Part shown: positions 1 through 9,394 of the stretch, piece by piece
How positions within the stretch are numbered: position 1 is the first letter of the stretch
Layout of the letters: each line of letters begins with the position of its first letter
Assembly (NCBI GenBank): GCA_964371655.1
Contig: CAYJOD010000010.1
Location: 1-64,000, forward strand
Reading direction: 5' to 3'
DNA length: 64,000 nucleotides
DNA from: CAZGSN01 sp964371655
GTDB lineage: Bacteria > Desulfobacterota > Binatia > HRBIN30
Position numbers and translations under genes: made by a program
Notes under the pieces: model-generated
What the model was told of the DNA's origin: nothing
Seen by the model: only the letters and a program-made list of their open reading frames with translations
Databases searched by the model: none

Positions 1-180
1 TCGGTTCCCGAGCCCCCAGCCCCGAGTCTCCAGCCCCCATTTTCAAAGCAGCCTCGCCAGAGCGCGGCATCAGGCGAAATCGAAGGACCGATCTTCCGAC
101 GAACAGCGGCGGCCACGGCCGTGGCGGCCGCGGCTACAAGCGTAGCCTCGAACCTGCTCCGAATCTCAGACCGGCACTTA
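1..180. repeat. Dispersed intergenic repeats at window edge
   Basis: Bases 1-60 are repeated in inverted orientation at 4434-4493 with 58 of 60 bases identical by eye. Bases 51-180 belong to a second family, related to 8505-8785 and (inverted) to 18426-18571, whose arms read GTAGCCGCGCTCGCCAGAG and TGGCGGCCGCGGCTAC and can pair as a long imperfect hairpin. No gene is visible before 244. Confidence 0.8.
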
Positions 181-243
181 CCTTTGACTCTACGATTCGT
201 TCACGTGTAAGAAGACCGGCAGCGGCGCAGCCCGCGGAGCACA

Positions 244-2646
244 ATGAATCACCCAGCCGCCACGCCGCCGCGCCCAGCCCTACCCTCGTCCGTCGAGCAA
301 CTCACCGCCCGGCTGCTGCCGCAAGTCCTGCTGATTGCATCGATGGGAGCGCTGATGACCGCGCTCGCCGACTTGGGTCGACCGGACGACCAGGACCTTC
401 TTGCCAAGTGCGTGCTCTATGTGGTGCTGCTCGCGATCGGCCCAATCGTGTGGCTGCTTTACCAGAGCCGAATCTTGGGAGGGGTGGCAAGCAGCCTGCT
501 CGCCGACGCGGGCATCAGTCTGGTGCTGATCCTGCGCCTCCTGCTTGGACAGGCCAGCCTCTCCGGAACGGCTCTGTTCATCTGTATCAAGATTCTCGCG
601 ACCGCCCTGCTGTTGCCGTGGGGTGGCCAGATTCAGTTCTTCGCGGCGTCGGCGACCACGGTTCTGTACTGGATTGCTGTGTTCGTGCACGGCGATGCGA
701 TCGAGCCCGCCGACTGGTTGCATCAGATCGCGGCCCCGGCAATCGCAACCATCCTCTCCGTCGGCGGCGCGACGATCGCGGCGCGGGTTCGACGCGAGCA
801 CGACGCCGCCGAGGCGCAACTCTCGCAGGCCTTGAGTCAGACCCGCCGCGCCGAAAACGAGAAGGCAAGTCTGCTCGAGATCGCGCGCGGCATGAGCGGA
901 ACCGTCGACCTCAAAGAAGTCGTTGAGCGCCTGCAGGGTCTCACCGCATCGGTGCTCGATTGCGACAGCGTCGCCACGTTCGTCAACGACGACGATGGCC
1001 AATCGTTTCACCTGATCGGCGCCCATAGCCCGATCGGCGACCTACGCAGCGAAGCCTTGGCCGCGTCCTTCCCGAGACATGCGGAAGCGATGGAACCACT
1101 CGAGCACGGAAAGTCGATTGTCGCCGCCGGACCAAGCAGCCAAGCCTTCATTGCCCCCGAAATCCTGGTGCACTTTCAGGTGCGCCACATCATCATTTCA
1201 CCGCTGCGCGTCGCTGGCCGCTTCTTCGGCGGACTCGTCGCTGTACGGACGCTAAGCGATGTTCCCTTCGAGCCACATCACGTCGAACTGTTGGAGGCCA
1301 TTGCCGGGCAGCTGGCCCTCGTCCTCGAAGTCATCGAGGTGTATCGCCAAGCCCAGGAAGAGGCGGAAGCATCGGGAACCGTCGCGCGCGTCGCCCGCGC
1401 CTTGATGGAAGCGGGCGCTACAACGGCGCTCATGCCGCGGCTGTGCGAGCTCTTGCGAGAAGCCCTCGACTGCGAGGTGACCATTGTGGGTGTGCGCGAC
1501 CCCGACGCGACGCACTTCGTCGGGACAGCGGCGAGCGGCTTGTCCAGCGAAGAGAGCGATACGATGCGTTTGCTGGCGATCCCGGTAGCATTCGCCGAGG
1601 AACGGATACGCGCCATCGGTTACGGCGAAGCCTGGCAGTTTGGAATCCAGGCTCCACCGCAGAGCCTCGTCCAAGCCTTCGCAGCGCGCTTGGGCGTCAC
1701 CCAGTTGCTGCTCGTGCCCCTGCAACATACGGACACGCTCGTCGGCTTTCTTGCCGCGGCCTACCGCGGCAAACGCCGATCCTTCTCCGCACGCCAGGTA
1801 AAGACCGCCAAGTCGATTTGCCAGTTCGCCGCGCTGGTGTGGCAGAACACGCAGCTCATCGAGCAGCTCGCCGAAGCCAACCGGCTGCAGGCCGACTTCG
1901 TCGATACCATGTCGCATGAGCTACGCACGCCGCTCAACATCATCACCGGGTACACCGACCTACTCCTAGACGACGCCTTCGGTGCGTTGCAGGCGGAGCA
2001 GCAGTCGACGCTGCAGCGCGTCGCGCGTAGCGCCCAAGAGCTGCTCGAGATCGTCAACACGACTCTGCAGGTCAGCCGTCTCGACACCGGGAGATTGCCG
2101 ATCGAAGCGTTCAGCTTTTCGATCGCCGAGCTCATCGACGAAATCGCGGTGGAGACCAGGGCGCTCTGGGATCGCCCCGGCTTGATGCTCACGTGGGCGG
2201 TAACGAAAGCCGTTCCAGAGATCATCAGCGACAGGCCCAAGCTCAAGGTGGTTTTGAAGAACCTGATCGGGAATGCCGCGAAGTTCACGGCGACCGGTCA
2301 GATCCGCATCCACGCTGATACGGTCGACACGGGGGTGCGGATCGATGTCAGCGACACCGGCTGCGGCATCCCGGCCGAGGCCCTGCCGATCATCTTCCAG
2401 CGCTTTCGCCAGGCCGATAGCTCGATGACGCGCCACTACGGCGGCGTCGGCCTCGGTCTCTACATCGTCAGCCGCCTGATCGAGATGCTTGGCGGCAGCA
2501 TCGACGTCGAGAGCACTGCCGGACAAGGCTCGACGTTCTCGATCTGGTTGCCGCAACGGCCTGGCGAGAGAGGAAGGGATCAAGGGTCCGAGGGTTCAAG
2601 GTTTCGAGATGTCGAGGGTCGCGCCCCCGCCCGTTCGAACCCTTGA
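244..2646 (+). CDS. Membrane-bound GAF-domain sensor histidine kinase
   Basis: An 800-residue two-component sensor kinase. Six hydrophobic segments occupy about residues 23-182, followed by a short helical linker, two GAF-type sensor regions (about 208-365 and 385-540), a HisKA dimerisation domain and a HATPase_c domain (about 655-775). The phospho-acceptor is His558 in MSHELRTPL; the N box is NLIGNAAKFT (Asn673-), the G1 box DTGCGIP begins at Asp704, and GGVGLGLYIV follows. It lacks a receiver domain and no response regulator is adjacent, so its partner is elsewhere. The last roughly 22 residues are encoded by a dispersed repeat (2578-2685), so the native C-terminus was probably shorter. The signal sensed is unknown. 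Confidence 0.92.
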   Translation: MNHPAATPPRPALPSSVEQLTARLLPQVLLIASMGALMTALADLGRPDDQDLLAKCVLYVVLLAIGPIVWLLYQSRILGGVASSLLADAGISLVLILRLLLGQASLSGTALFICIKILATALLLPWGGQIQFFAASATTVLYWIAVFVHGDAIEPADWLHQIAAPAIATILSVGGATIAARVRREHDAAEAQLSQALSQTRRAENEKASLLEIARGMSGTVDLKEVVERLQGLTASVLDCDSVATFVNDDDGQSFHLIGAHSPIGDLRSEALAASFPRHAEAMEPLEHGKSIVAAGPSSQAFIAPEILVHFQVRHIIISPLRVAGRFFGGLVAVRTLSDVPFEPHHVELLEAIAGQLALVLEVIEVYRQAQEEAEASGTVARVARALMEAGATTALMPRLCELLREALDCEVTIVGVRDPDATHFVGTAASGLSSEESDTMRLLAIPVAFAEERIRAIGYGEAWQFGIQAPPQSLVQAFAARLGVTQLLLVPLQHTDTLVGFLAAAYRGKRRSFSARQVKTAKSICQFAALVWQNTQLIEQLAEANRLQADFVDTMSHELRTPLNIITGYTDLLLDDAFGALQAEQQSTLQRVARSAQELLEIVNTTLQVSRLDTGRLPIEAFSFSIAELIDEIAVETRALWDRPGLMLTWAVTKAVPEIISDRPKLKVVLKNLIGNAAKFTATGQIRIHADTVDTGVRIDVSDTGCGIPAEALPIIFQRFRQADSSMTRHYGGVGLGLYIVSRLIEMLGGSIDVESTAGQGSTFSIWLPQRPGERGRDQGSEGSRFRDVEGRAPARSNP

Positions 2647-2685
2647 ACCCTCGAACCCTTGAACCCTCGATCCGTCGATGAGATC
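2578..2685. repeat. Palindromic AGGGTTCAAGG / CCTTGAACCCTCG repeat
   Basis: The sequence GAGGGTTCAAGG near 2590 is followed by the inverted, tandemly repeated units CCCTTGAACCCTCGAA and CCCTTGAACCCTCG around 2639-2672. It straddles the stop codon of the sensor kinase and extends into the short gap before the next gene. It has the look of a mobile or slippage-prone intergenic palindrome that has been read into the kinase C-terminus. Confidence 0.7.
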
Positions 2686-2752
2686 TGCACGGATCACCCC
2701 GACATCGAGCGCGGCTTGACTTTGGGGCGATGGCGAAGCACTGACGCGACCT

Positions 2753-4348
2753 ATGCGCACACGACGCTTCTGGGGCTGGGGGTGGGAAGAGGAAGGGCCG
2801 TCGGCCGAGGAGCAGCAACGTCTGGGGCTGCTCTTGGCCGCCCGCTTCGATTTGCCGCCGCCAGCGCCGCAGCCGCCGCCACGCCTCGATGAAATTACCT
2901 TGCGCGCGCCACGCGTCAGCGCCCCCGCCAAGCTGGCGCACTTGTGTTCGACCGACAAACGCGAGCGCGCCGGCCATTGTTACGGCAAGTCGTTTCGCGA
3001 CGTCGTGCGCGCCTTGCGGCGTGATTTCTCCAACCCACCCGACGTCATCGCCCTGCCCCGCGACGAAGACGATCTGATCGCGATCTTGGAGTGGTGCACG
3101 AGCGCCAGGATCATCGCGGTGCCGTTCGGCGGCGGCTCCAGCGTCGTCGGTGGAGTCGAGCCACCGCAAAACGCCGAGGCGGTGGCGTGCATCGACCTGC
3201 GCCATTTCGATCGCGTCCTCGACGTCGATTGCACCTCACGCGCCGCGCGCATTCAGGCCGGGATTTACGGCCCGGCCCTCGAAGACCAGCTGCGCCCGCA
3301 CGGATACACGCTGCGTCACTTCCCGCAATCCTTCGAGTTCTCGACGCTCGGCGGCTGGATCGCCACGCGCTCCGGCGGCCACTTCGCGACGCTGTACACG
3401 CACATCGACGATTTCGTGGAGTCGCTACGCACGGTGACACCCACGGGCGTGATCGAATCGCGGCGCCTGCCCGGGTCCGGTGCCGGACCCAGTCCGGATC
3501 GTTTGTTCATCGGCTCGGAAGGCATCCTCGGCATCATCACCGAAGCCTGGATGCGGCTGCAGGAGCGCCCGCGCTTCCGCAACAACGTCTCGGTTTCGTT
3601 CCCGACCTTCGCGGCCGGAGTCGCCGCCGTACGCGCCCTCAGCCAGAGCGGCTTGTACCCGTCGAACTGCCGCCTGCTCGATCCTCTCGAAGCCATGATC
3701 GCGGGCGCCGGCTCGGGCGCCGAGGCCATCTTGATCGTTGCCTTCGAGTCCGCCGATCATTCGTTGGACGCGTGGATGGCACGAGCCCTGGAGCTGTGCC
3801 GCGACCACGGGGCGACGGTGCCGGAGGGGGCCGGAAAGACACGCCACGATGACGGCGGCGGTCGCGAAGGAGCGGCGGGAGCCTGGCGGCAAGCCTTTTT
3901 GAGCGCGCCGTATTTGCGTGACGCCCTGGTGGCAATGGGCATGATCAGCGAGACGTTCGAGACCTCGATCACGTGGGAGCGCTTCGAAGCGTTCCACCGC
4001 GAGGTCACGGACGCCGTCGAAGACGCATTGCGACGCGTGTGCGGTAGCGGCCAGGTGAGTTGCCGCTTCACCCACGTCTATCCCGACGGGCCGGCACCGT
4101 ACTACACCATCGTGGCGCCCTCGCGCTTCGATCGTCAGCTCGATCACTGGGCGCAGATCAAGGCCGCGGCGGCGCAAGCGGTCCTGCGCTGCGGCGGCAC
4201 CATCACCCATCACCATGCCGTCGGCCGCGACCATCGACGCTGGTATGACCAGCAGCGCCCGGAAGGTTTTGCGCGCGCCTTGCGGGCGGCCAAGCGTGAG
4301 TTGGATCCTGGCGGCATCCTCAACCCGGGAGTGCTCATCGACGCGTGA
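2753..4348 (+). CDS. FAD-binding oxidase, alkylglycerone-phosphate synthase family
   Basis: A 531-residue flavoprotein of the vanillyl-alcohol-oxidase fold, closest in pattern to alkyldihydroxyacetonephosphate synthase, which exchanges an acyl for an alkyl group in ether-lipid synthesis. The start is supported by the family-like N-terminus MRTRRFWGWGWE. The FAD-binding loop PFGGGSSVVGG begins at Pro124. The histidine triplet motif THHHAVGRDH (His486-488) near the C-terminus matches the AGPS active-site HHH. Bacterial members also include other D-2-hydroxyacid-type oxidases, so ether-lipid activity is inference. It follows the sensor kinase by about 106 bp and appears to be a single gene. Confidence 0.85.
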   Translation: MRTRRFWGWGWEEEGPSAEEQQRLGLLLAARFDLPPPAPQPPPRLDEITLRAPRVSAPAKLAHLCSTDKRERAGHCYGKSFRDVVRALRRDFSNPPDVIALPRDEDDLIAILEWCTSARIIAVPFGGGSSVVGGVEPPQNAEAVACIDLRHFDRVLDVDCTSRAARIQAGIYGPALEDQLRPHGYTLRHFPQSFEFSTLGGWIATRSGGHFATLYTHIDDFVESLRTVTPTGVIESRRLPGSGAGPSPDRLFIGSEGILGIITEAWMRLQERPRFRNNVSVSFPTFAAGVAAVRALSQSGLYPSNCRLLDPLEAMIAGAGSGAEAILIVAFESADHSLDAWMARALELCRDHGATVPEGAGKTRHDDGGGREGAAGAWRQAFLSAPYLRDALVAMGMISETFETSITWERFEAFHREVTDAVEDALRRVCGSGQVSCRFTHVYPDGPAPYYTIVAPSRFDRQLDHWAQIKAAAAQAVLRCGGTITHHHAVGRDHRRWYDQQRPEGFARALRAAKRELDPGGILNPGVLIDA

Positions 4349-4721
4349 CGTCGGTGCCAACCCAGGCGGCCGCGGGTTGGCGTCCGCGAATTATCGCCGC
4401 CAGCCGTTTGGCATTCCATCCGACCGCCACCGTCTGGCGAGGTTGCTTCGAAAATGGGGGCTGGAGACTCGGGGCTGGGGGCTCGGGAACCGAGTTTTCA
4501 TCCTCGCGGGCGAAGCAGCAGCTTCATGATGACTGTCTCAAAACCCTTCCTGGGGCTCGTGACTCGGGACTGGGGGTTCGGGAAGAGCTGGAAACACCCA
4601 AGCCCCGAGCCTCAAGCCACCAGCCCCAAGCGAGCTTGAGACAAGCTCGGGCGACGGCGGCTACGTGTGGCGTGAGCCGCGGATATTGCATCGCCTACCC
4701 AACCTAACGTAGGTTCCACCT
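4349..4721. repeat. Gene-free gap filled with dispersed repeats
   Basis: No credible gene. The gap holds the inverted partner of bases 1-60 (4434-4493), a GGGCTGGAGACTCGGGGCTG-type purine-rich run, a second related run at about 4549-4625 in which GGGGTTCGGG and CCCGAGCCTCAAGCC face each other, and the unit GGGCGACGGCGGCTACGTG at 4648-4668, which is also found near 18560 and 21854. Confidence 0.7.
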
Positions 4722-5276
4722 ATGCCCAGGAAGATCAGGCCATCCACCACACCCGCCGTGCGCAAACCGGCAACGAAAGTTGTCGCGAAGGCTGCGAGCA
4801 AGGCTGCCAAGCAGGTCGTAAAGAAAGCGCCCCCGGCGACCGCCGAGCCCGCGCCGTTCCTGCGTACGGCCGATCTCCAGGAGATCGTACGCGATCTCGG
4901 CGCCCGCGTCGCTCAGCGCGACATCGAGCAGCTCCTGCTCGAAGAGAGACAACTACGAGCGCAGGCGCAGGCTTTGAAGGAGCCGCAGTACGCGCTGCTG
5001 CGCCAGCAACTGCCCCTGGCTCTCGACATCCTACGCGATCACGTCGACGGCGAATGCCCACAGATCCCGCTTTCCACAATTGCCATCCTCGGCGCCGCGG
5101 TCGGCTATTACGATCACAGCGTCGACGTCATTCCGGACTTCCTGCCCAACATCGGTCGTCTCGACGACGCCGCCGTCATGGCCGTAGCGTTTCAGCTCGG
5201 CGAAGCCGGGATCCGCCGCTACTGCGATTGGAAGAGCCGGCCGCTACCGACCGTGCTTGTCGCCCGAAGGCGGTAA
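4722..5276 (+). CDS. DUF1232 (YkvA-like) protein with basic N-terminal tail
   Basis: A 184-residue protein. The first 45 or so residues are Lys/Ala/Pro-rich, resembling histone-H1-like bacterial tails. The C-terminal half carries the DUF1232 signature YYDHSVDVIPDFLP (from about Tyr129) followed by IGRLDDA. DUF1232 proteins such as YkvA are small, often membrane-associated proteins of unknown role. The central region 50-110 is charged and probably helical. No partner gene is adjacent: the next gene is convergent. Confidence 0.82.
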   Translation: MPRKIRPSTTPAVRKPATKVVAKAASKAAKQVVKKAPPATAEPAPFLRTADLQEIVRDLGARVAQRDIEQLLLEERQLRAQAQALKEPQYALLRQQLPLALDILRDHVDGECPQIPLSTIAILGAAVGYYDHSVDVIPDFLPNIGRLDDAAVMAVAFQLGEAGIRRYCDWKSRPLPTVLVARRR

Positions 5277-5349
5277 TCGTCGTGCATCGTTCGCAGGACA
5301 GCGATTTCCTGCGAACGACGATCCCTGAATTACGAACCATGGCAATAGC

Positions 5350-8259
5350 TTACGAGTCCGACACGACGAGCACACCCGATCCAGGAACGGTGACCGTCAC
5401 CACGGCGCCGCCATCGACGAGGTCTCCTGCCGGCAGCGGCGCACCGTCGAACGTCGCAACGTGCGCGGCGAGCGGATTGAGCCCCGGGAGTGTCGTGAGG
5501 GTAAGGCGAAGCCCGCCCGTCACCCCCGCCCCGATCGTCACCACCGCGGTGCCCGGCGCCAGGGTTGCCGCGAATGTCGCCGGCACGCTGGCCTCGATCG
5601 CGGTCGAGCCACCAGCATTCACCCGTGTCGCGCGCATGCCCGCCATCCCGGTGATCGTGCCCGAGACCGTGCGCAGCAGCGCGAGCCGTCCATCGGTCTC
5701 GAGCCCTCCCGCAGATCGTAGCGTGCCCTCCGCTCCTGCAACCACGACGTCCACTATCGATCCGTCCGTTACGGTAGCCGCGGCGCCGCTCGCCATCGCG
5801 ATGGGCGAAAACGTCGACGCAGCTACACCATCGACGCGCGGTCGCAGGATCGAAAGCAGGGCAACGTCGGTCCCGGTCGCACCCACGGAAAGCGGATCGA
5901 GGTTCTCCTCCACGCCGTACGAGGGCGCGTAGAAACCGCCGACCAGGGCTCCCGTGAGGGCCGTCGAGCTCGTCGTGTCGACCGCGAGGTGCGCGTTCGG
6001 CGCAGCCGACGTCGGCCAGGCGTAGTCGGCCGCAACGTGATCGGCCGCAGCCGCCCGCAAGCTCCCGTCACCGCGCCCCCGCCAGGTGACACCGTAGGCA
6101 TGCGCCGCCGCGCCCACGAAACGATCCACGACAACGACGTAACTCTCTCCGACCATCGCGATCGTGCGCGCAACGTCGACTCCCGACGCGAAGTCCGAGA
6201 CCGCGGTCGTCGCGGCGTCGAGCAAGCGATGCGTCACGCCAGCGCTATCGCGGCTGTCGATCGCGTCGCCGCCGGTGACCGCGAGCGGGTTGAGCAGGTA
6301 CGGTGCATCGCCATCGACAAGCGGAATATTCTTCGAGGACGGAAGCAAGTAGTAGGCGCGATCGGGTGAGGTCGTGACCATCGGCCCGCCGCTGGCGGTG
6401 GGAAGCAGCAGGGTGCCGGCACCGTGGACAACCACGTCGAGAGGATTTTCCATGTGGTGACGCGACGCAAACGTTTCGTTCGCCGCCGTGTCGATGGCGG
6501 TGAGACCGGTCACCTGCAGCGCGTCATTCGTCCACCCGCTGCGCAGGATGACCGCATGCGTCTCGCCGTCGATGAAGCGGGTGGGTGCTTCGACCGGTGC
6601 CGCGGCGACGACGTCGAGAGCGCGCACGAAGAACCGGGTGACGGTGTGGAACTGCTGATTGTCGAACGAACCAAAGTCGCCGGGACTCGTGTCGAGAGCC
6701 CACTGCATGGTCGCGGCGCGCGACGGATAGGCAGCGGTGAGCACGTCCCAGGGAAAGGTGTCGGCCACGCCCTCCTCGAACGGCGGCTCCCGCCCATCGG
6801 GCTGACGCAGGGCCATCGCCATGTCGACGAAGGGTTCGAGATCGTCAAACCAGTCGGTGGCCGCGGCATTGCGTAGATGCCAAGCGGTCGAGACGAGGTT
6901 GTTGAGCGAGTAATTGACGTAGTGTGCGCCCTCGGCGTACCAGCCCGGGCTGCGCACGACGGCGGCGAGCGACTCGTTGATCCAAGCAACCCCTTGCGCC
7001 AGCCAGGCGGCGGCGTTGGGATGGTCGGGCAGAGCGAGCGCCGCCGTGGTGATCGCGCTACCCGCCTTGATCGCCCAGTTGTCACGATGCCCCGGGTAAA
7101 TGCCGTAGGGATCACCGACCAGGTTCCAGTCGAGCAGGTACTCGTCCGCCCAATTCGCGATCCGCACCCGCATCGCAGCGTCATCGGCTGGGTCAACCCC
7201 CGAGCCGCGGATGAGATCGTAGGCCTCGGCCATCGATTGAAGCCGTCCCGCGTCGTGCAGCACGTCGAGGATATCCGCCGGCGGCGCCAGAAACTCGTCG
7301 ACGCTGTCGGCGGCGGTGCGGTCGCCGATGCCGCTGAGCGCGGTGACGACCACGTCGCGATACGATGCGTAGCCGCTGCCGCCGGGTGGCACCGCGCCCA
7401 CCACGTGGAGGAGCCCCGCGCCCTTCGCCACGGCCGCACGGGTATCGTCCGATGCGGTCGCGAGCGATCCGAGCGACCCGTTCACCCTGGCAAGGACGCT
7501 GGCATACAGAGCGCTCGTCTGCGGGTTGGTTGTCCGCGCCACAACCGCGGCGACCGCGCTCGGGTTGCTGCCGTCGAACCACAGCGACGGTGCCGTTGGA
7601 AGCGCCGGTAACGACGGGACCGGCGCGAGCCGCATGATGCTGTCGGGGCACGCGTGGGCGACGCCGTGTTTCGCAAGGAGCTTGCGGCCGCCGCCGGACA
7701 TCGTCCGTAGCTTTATCTCAGCTCCGGGAAACAACGTGCAGTAGCGGATGCGCTCGCCGGCGTTTGTGATCGTCAGGACGGCTTCGATGCCGAACATCGG
7801 GAATGAGGCACCCGCGAGGTCGATCGCCTGGTCGCCCACGGTGCGCGCGACCAGCTTCACGCCCTTGCCGTTGGTGACAATGAGGCTCCTGACCCCGGTG
7901 GGCGCGCCGAGCTCCGCGCTCGCGTTGACGAACTTTGCCGAGCGCGCGTCGTTTGTGATCCAACCCGCGACAGCCCCTGACGAGCGCGCGCCCGGCGGTA
8001 CGGTAAACCCACCCGTGGCGGTGTTCCAGCTGATGCTGAAGCCGGCCTCGATGGTGGCGAGGTCGGTGCCGGCGCCCTTGGTGACCCCGGCAGCACGATC
8101 GCTCGCGGTGAAGCTGATCTTCCCGCCGCCCCCGCTCGCCGTGGAGTCGATAATGCTCAGAGCACGCGCAGTGATGGGAACGTCGGTGGCGGTGGCGCGC
8201 ACCGCGAGCATCCCAAGGGTGAACACGACGATCGCGGTCGACGCGGCGAAGCGAGGCAT
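5350..8259 (-). CDS. Secreted heparinase II/III-like polysaccharide lyase family protein
   Basis: A 969-residue secreted protein. I place the start at the ATG at 8259, giving the signal peptide MPRFAASTAIVVFTLGMLA ending at ATA; an upstream in-frame GTG at 8307 would add 16 residues that spoil the signal. Residues about 30-230 form a Gly/Ala/Thr-rich beta region, residues about 250-590 resemble the alpha/alpha toroid of the alginate-lyase superfamily (WADEYLLDWN, GHRDNWAIKAGSA, EGAHYVNYS), and the rest a beta-sandwich of heparinase II/III type (RHHMENPLDVVVHGAGTLLL). Substrate is unknown. It faces the DUF1232 gene convergently and is flanked upstream by repeats. Confidence 0.82.
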   Translation of the reverse strand: MPRFAASTAIVVFTLGMLAVRATATDVPITARALSIIDSTASGGGGKISFTASDRAAGVTKGAGTDLATIEAGFSISWNTATGGFTVPPGARSSGAVAGWITNDARSAKFVNASAELGAPTGVRSLIVTNGKGVKLVARTVGDQAIDLAGASFPMFGIEAVLTITNAGERIRYCTLFPGAEIKLRTMSGGGRKLLAKHGVAHACPDSIMRLAPVPSLPALPTAPSLWFDGSNPSAVAAVVARTTNPQTSALYASVLARVNGSLGSLATASDDTRAAVAKGAGLLHVVGAVPPGGSGYASYRDVVVTALSGIGDRTAADSVDEFLAPPADILDVLHDAGRLQSMAEAYDLIRGSGVDPADDAAMRVRIANWADEYLLDWNLVGDPYGIYPGHRDNWAIKAGSAITTAALALPDHPNAAAWLAQGVAWINESLAAVVRSPGWYAEGAHYVNYSLNNLVSTAWHLRNAAATDWFDDLEPFVDMAMALRQPDGREPPFEEGVADTFPWDVLTAAYPSRAATMQWALDTSPGDFGSFDNQQFHTVTRFFVRALDVVAAAPVEAPTRFIDGETHAVILRSGWTNDALQVTGLTAIDTAANETFASRHHMENPLDVVVHGAGTLLLPTASGGPMVTTSPDRAYYLLPSSKNIPLVDGDAPYLLNPLAVTGGDAIDSRDSAGVTHRLLDAATTAVSDFASGVDVARTIAMVGESYVVVVDRFVGAAAHAYGVTWRGRGDGSLRAAAADHVAADYAWPTSAAPNAHLAVDTTSSTALTGALVGGFYAPSYGVEENLDPLSVGATGTDVALLSILRPRVDGVAASTFSPIAMASGAAATVTDGSIVDVVVAGAEGTLRSAGGLETDGRLALLRTVSGTITGMAGMRATRVNAGGSTAIEASVPATFAATLAPGTAVVTIGAGVTGGLRLTLTTLPGLNPLAAHVATFDGAPLPAGDLVDGGAVVTVTVPGSGVLVVSDS

Positions 8260-8299
8260 TGGCAAGATGTATCGTGCTACCGCCTCGCAAGTAAAGCGA

Positions 8300-8790
8300 A
8301 CGCGCACCGACTGAGATTCGGAGTAGGTTTCGGCCTCTGATCGTGGCCGCGCTCGCCAGAGGTTGTCTCAAGACTTGATCGACTGATGCGGGCGAGCCGC
8401 CCGCGCTCCCAGCGATGACGTTCCACCCGCGAATTGTTTCAGGAAATCGCCGGGAGCGCGGCCGGCTCGGCCGCGGGGTCGGGCTGGGCGCGGGTTTTGA
8501 GACAACCTCGCCAGAGCGTGGAGCGGCCGGAATCGAAGCGTGAATCTGCTGACATGCAAAGGATGCCACGGCCTGGCGGCCGCGGCTACATCTGCACCGA
8601 CTTTACACCAGCTGTCGTAGCCGCGCTCGCCAGAGCGTGGCATCGGGTGGATTCGAAGCACCGATCTACACACGAACGGCGACGGCCACGGCCTTCCTCC
8701 TTCGCCATTCGGCTTCGGAGGACAGGTGGCGGCCGCGGCTACAATCAAAGCCTTAAACCTACTTTGAATCCCAGGCACCGAGATCAGCCG
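8300..8790. repeat. Cluster of three hairpin-type dispersed repeats
   Basis: The gap 8260-8843 contains no gene. Three related units are visible: about 8318-8375 (starting CTGAGATTCGGAGTAGG), 8505-8600 and 8615-8785. The arms GTAGCCGCGCTCGCCAGAGC and TGGCGGCCGCGGCTAC are near-inverted repeats. The third copy has an extra internal hairpin, TTCCTCCTTCGCC facing GGCTTCGGAGGA at about 8695-8726, also present in the copy near 18524-18557. Confidence 0.8.
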
Positions 8791-8843
8791 CAAGGAGTCC
8801 CCCCATTGTGCCGCACGCGGCAGATGCGCGGCGCGACCGCCGC

Positions 8844-9299
8844 TTACGACTTCTTGCGCGGCGCGAGGTCGAGATCGGGAGGCGGTGTGTCGGGCAGCTT
8901 CCAGATCAAGTAGGCCTTGCCCTTGAGCTCGTGATAATGGTTCGCCGCATCGACGGCCGCGTGGAACGCAGCCTCGACCTTGGCAAAGTCCTTCTTGTCG
9001 ATCGCCTCGCCGAGCGGCTTCCAGTTCTCCGCCAGGTACTGATGCAGCGCCTCGGCATGCTTGGGGCGCGTCGTCGCGCCCATCTCCATGAGCCCGGCGA
9101 TCTCTTTGTACTGGAACTTGGCCAGCGGCCAGTTGCCCGCCTGGGCGGCGTAGAAGAGCTTCCAGGTACGCGTCCCGACCTCGGGCATGATTCGCGCCAA
9201 GCCCGGCTGCAGCAGGGCGATGTCGGCCAGCGTCAGCTCGCCCTTACCGGTCGAGAGCTTGAGCTCTTTGATCTTCTTGAGAAGTTCGTCGTCGTCCAT
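8844..9299 (-). CDS. Conserved-looking small helical protein of unknown function
   Basis: The frame is open further upstream, but the sensible start is the ATG at 9299 (MDDDELLKKIKELKLS), giving 151 residues; the longer version would read through a SWIM-gene fragment and a palindrome. The protein looks all-helical and soluble, with an ANHYHELKGKAYLIWKLPD segment and a Pro-rich end, TPPPDLDLAP. There is no CxxCH or other cofactor motif, and I do not recognise a named family. Upstream DNA (9315-9375) has the inverted sequences GGCGGGGGAGG and CCGCCGACAAGGAGGCGG. Confidence 0.7.
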   Translation of the reverse strand: MDDDELLKKIKELKLSTGKGELTLADIALLQPGLARIMPEVGTRTWKLFYAAQAGNWPLAKFQYKEIAGLMEMGATTRPKHAEALHQYLAENWKPLGEAIDKKDFAKVEAAFHAAVDAANHYHELKGKAYLIWKLPDTPPPDLDLAPRKKS

Positions 9300-9394
9300 G
9301 CTGTCGCTCCCAAGCGAGTGTTCGCCGCCTCCTAGCAGGCGGGGGAGGCGAGTGCTCAGGAATCCGCCGACAAGGAGGCGGGATTGTGAGCAGT

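Noticed and set aside
2636..2672. tRNA T-arm-like GTTCGAACC sequence
   Set aside because: It is part of a GAACCCTTGAACCCTCG palindrome and no cloverleaf can be drawn around it.
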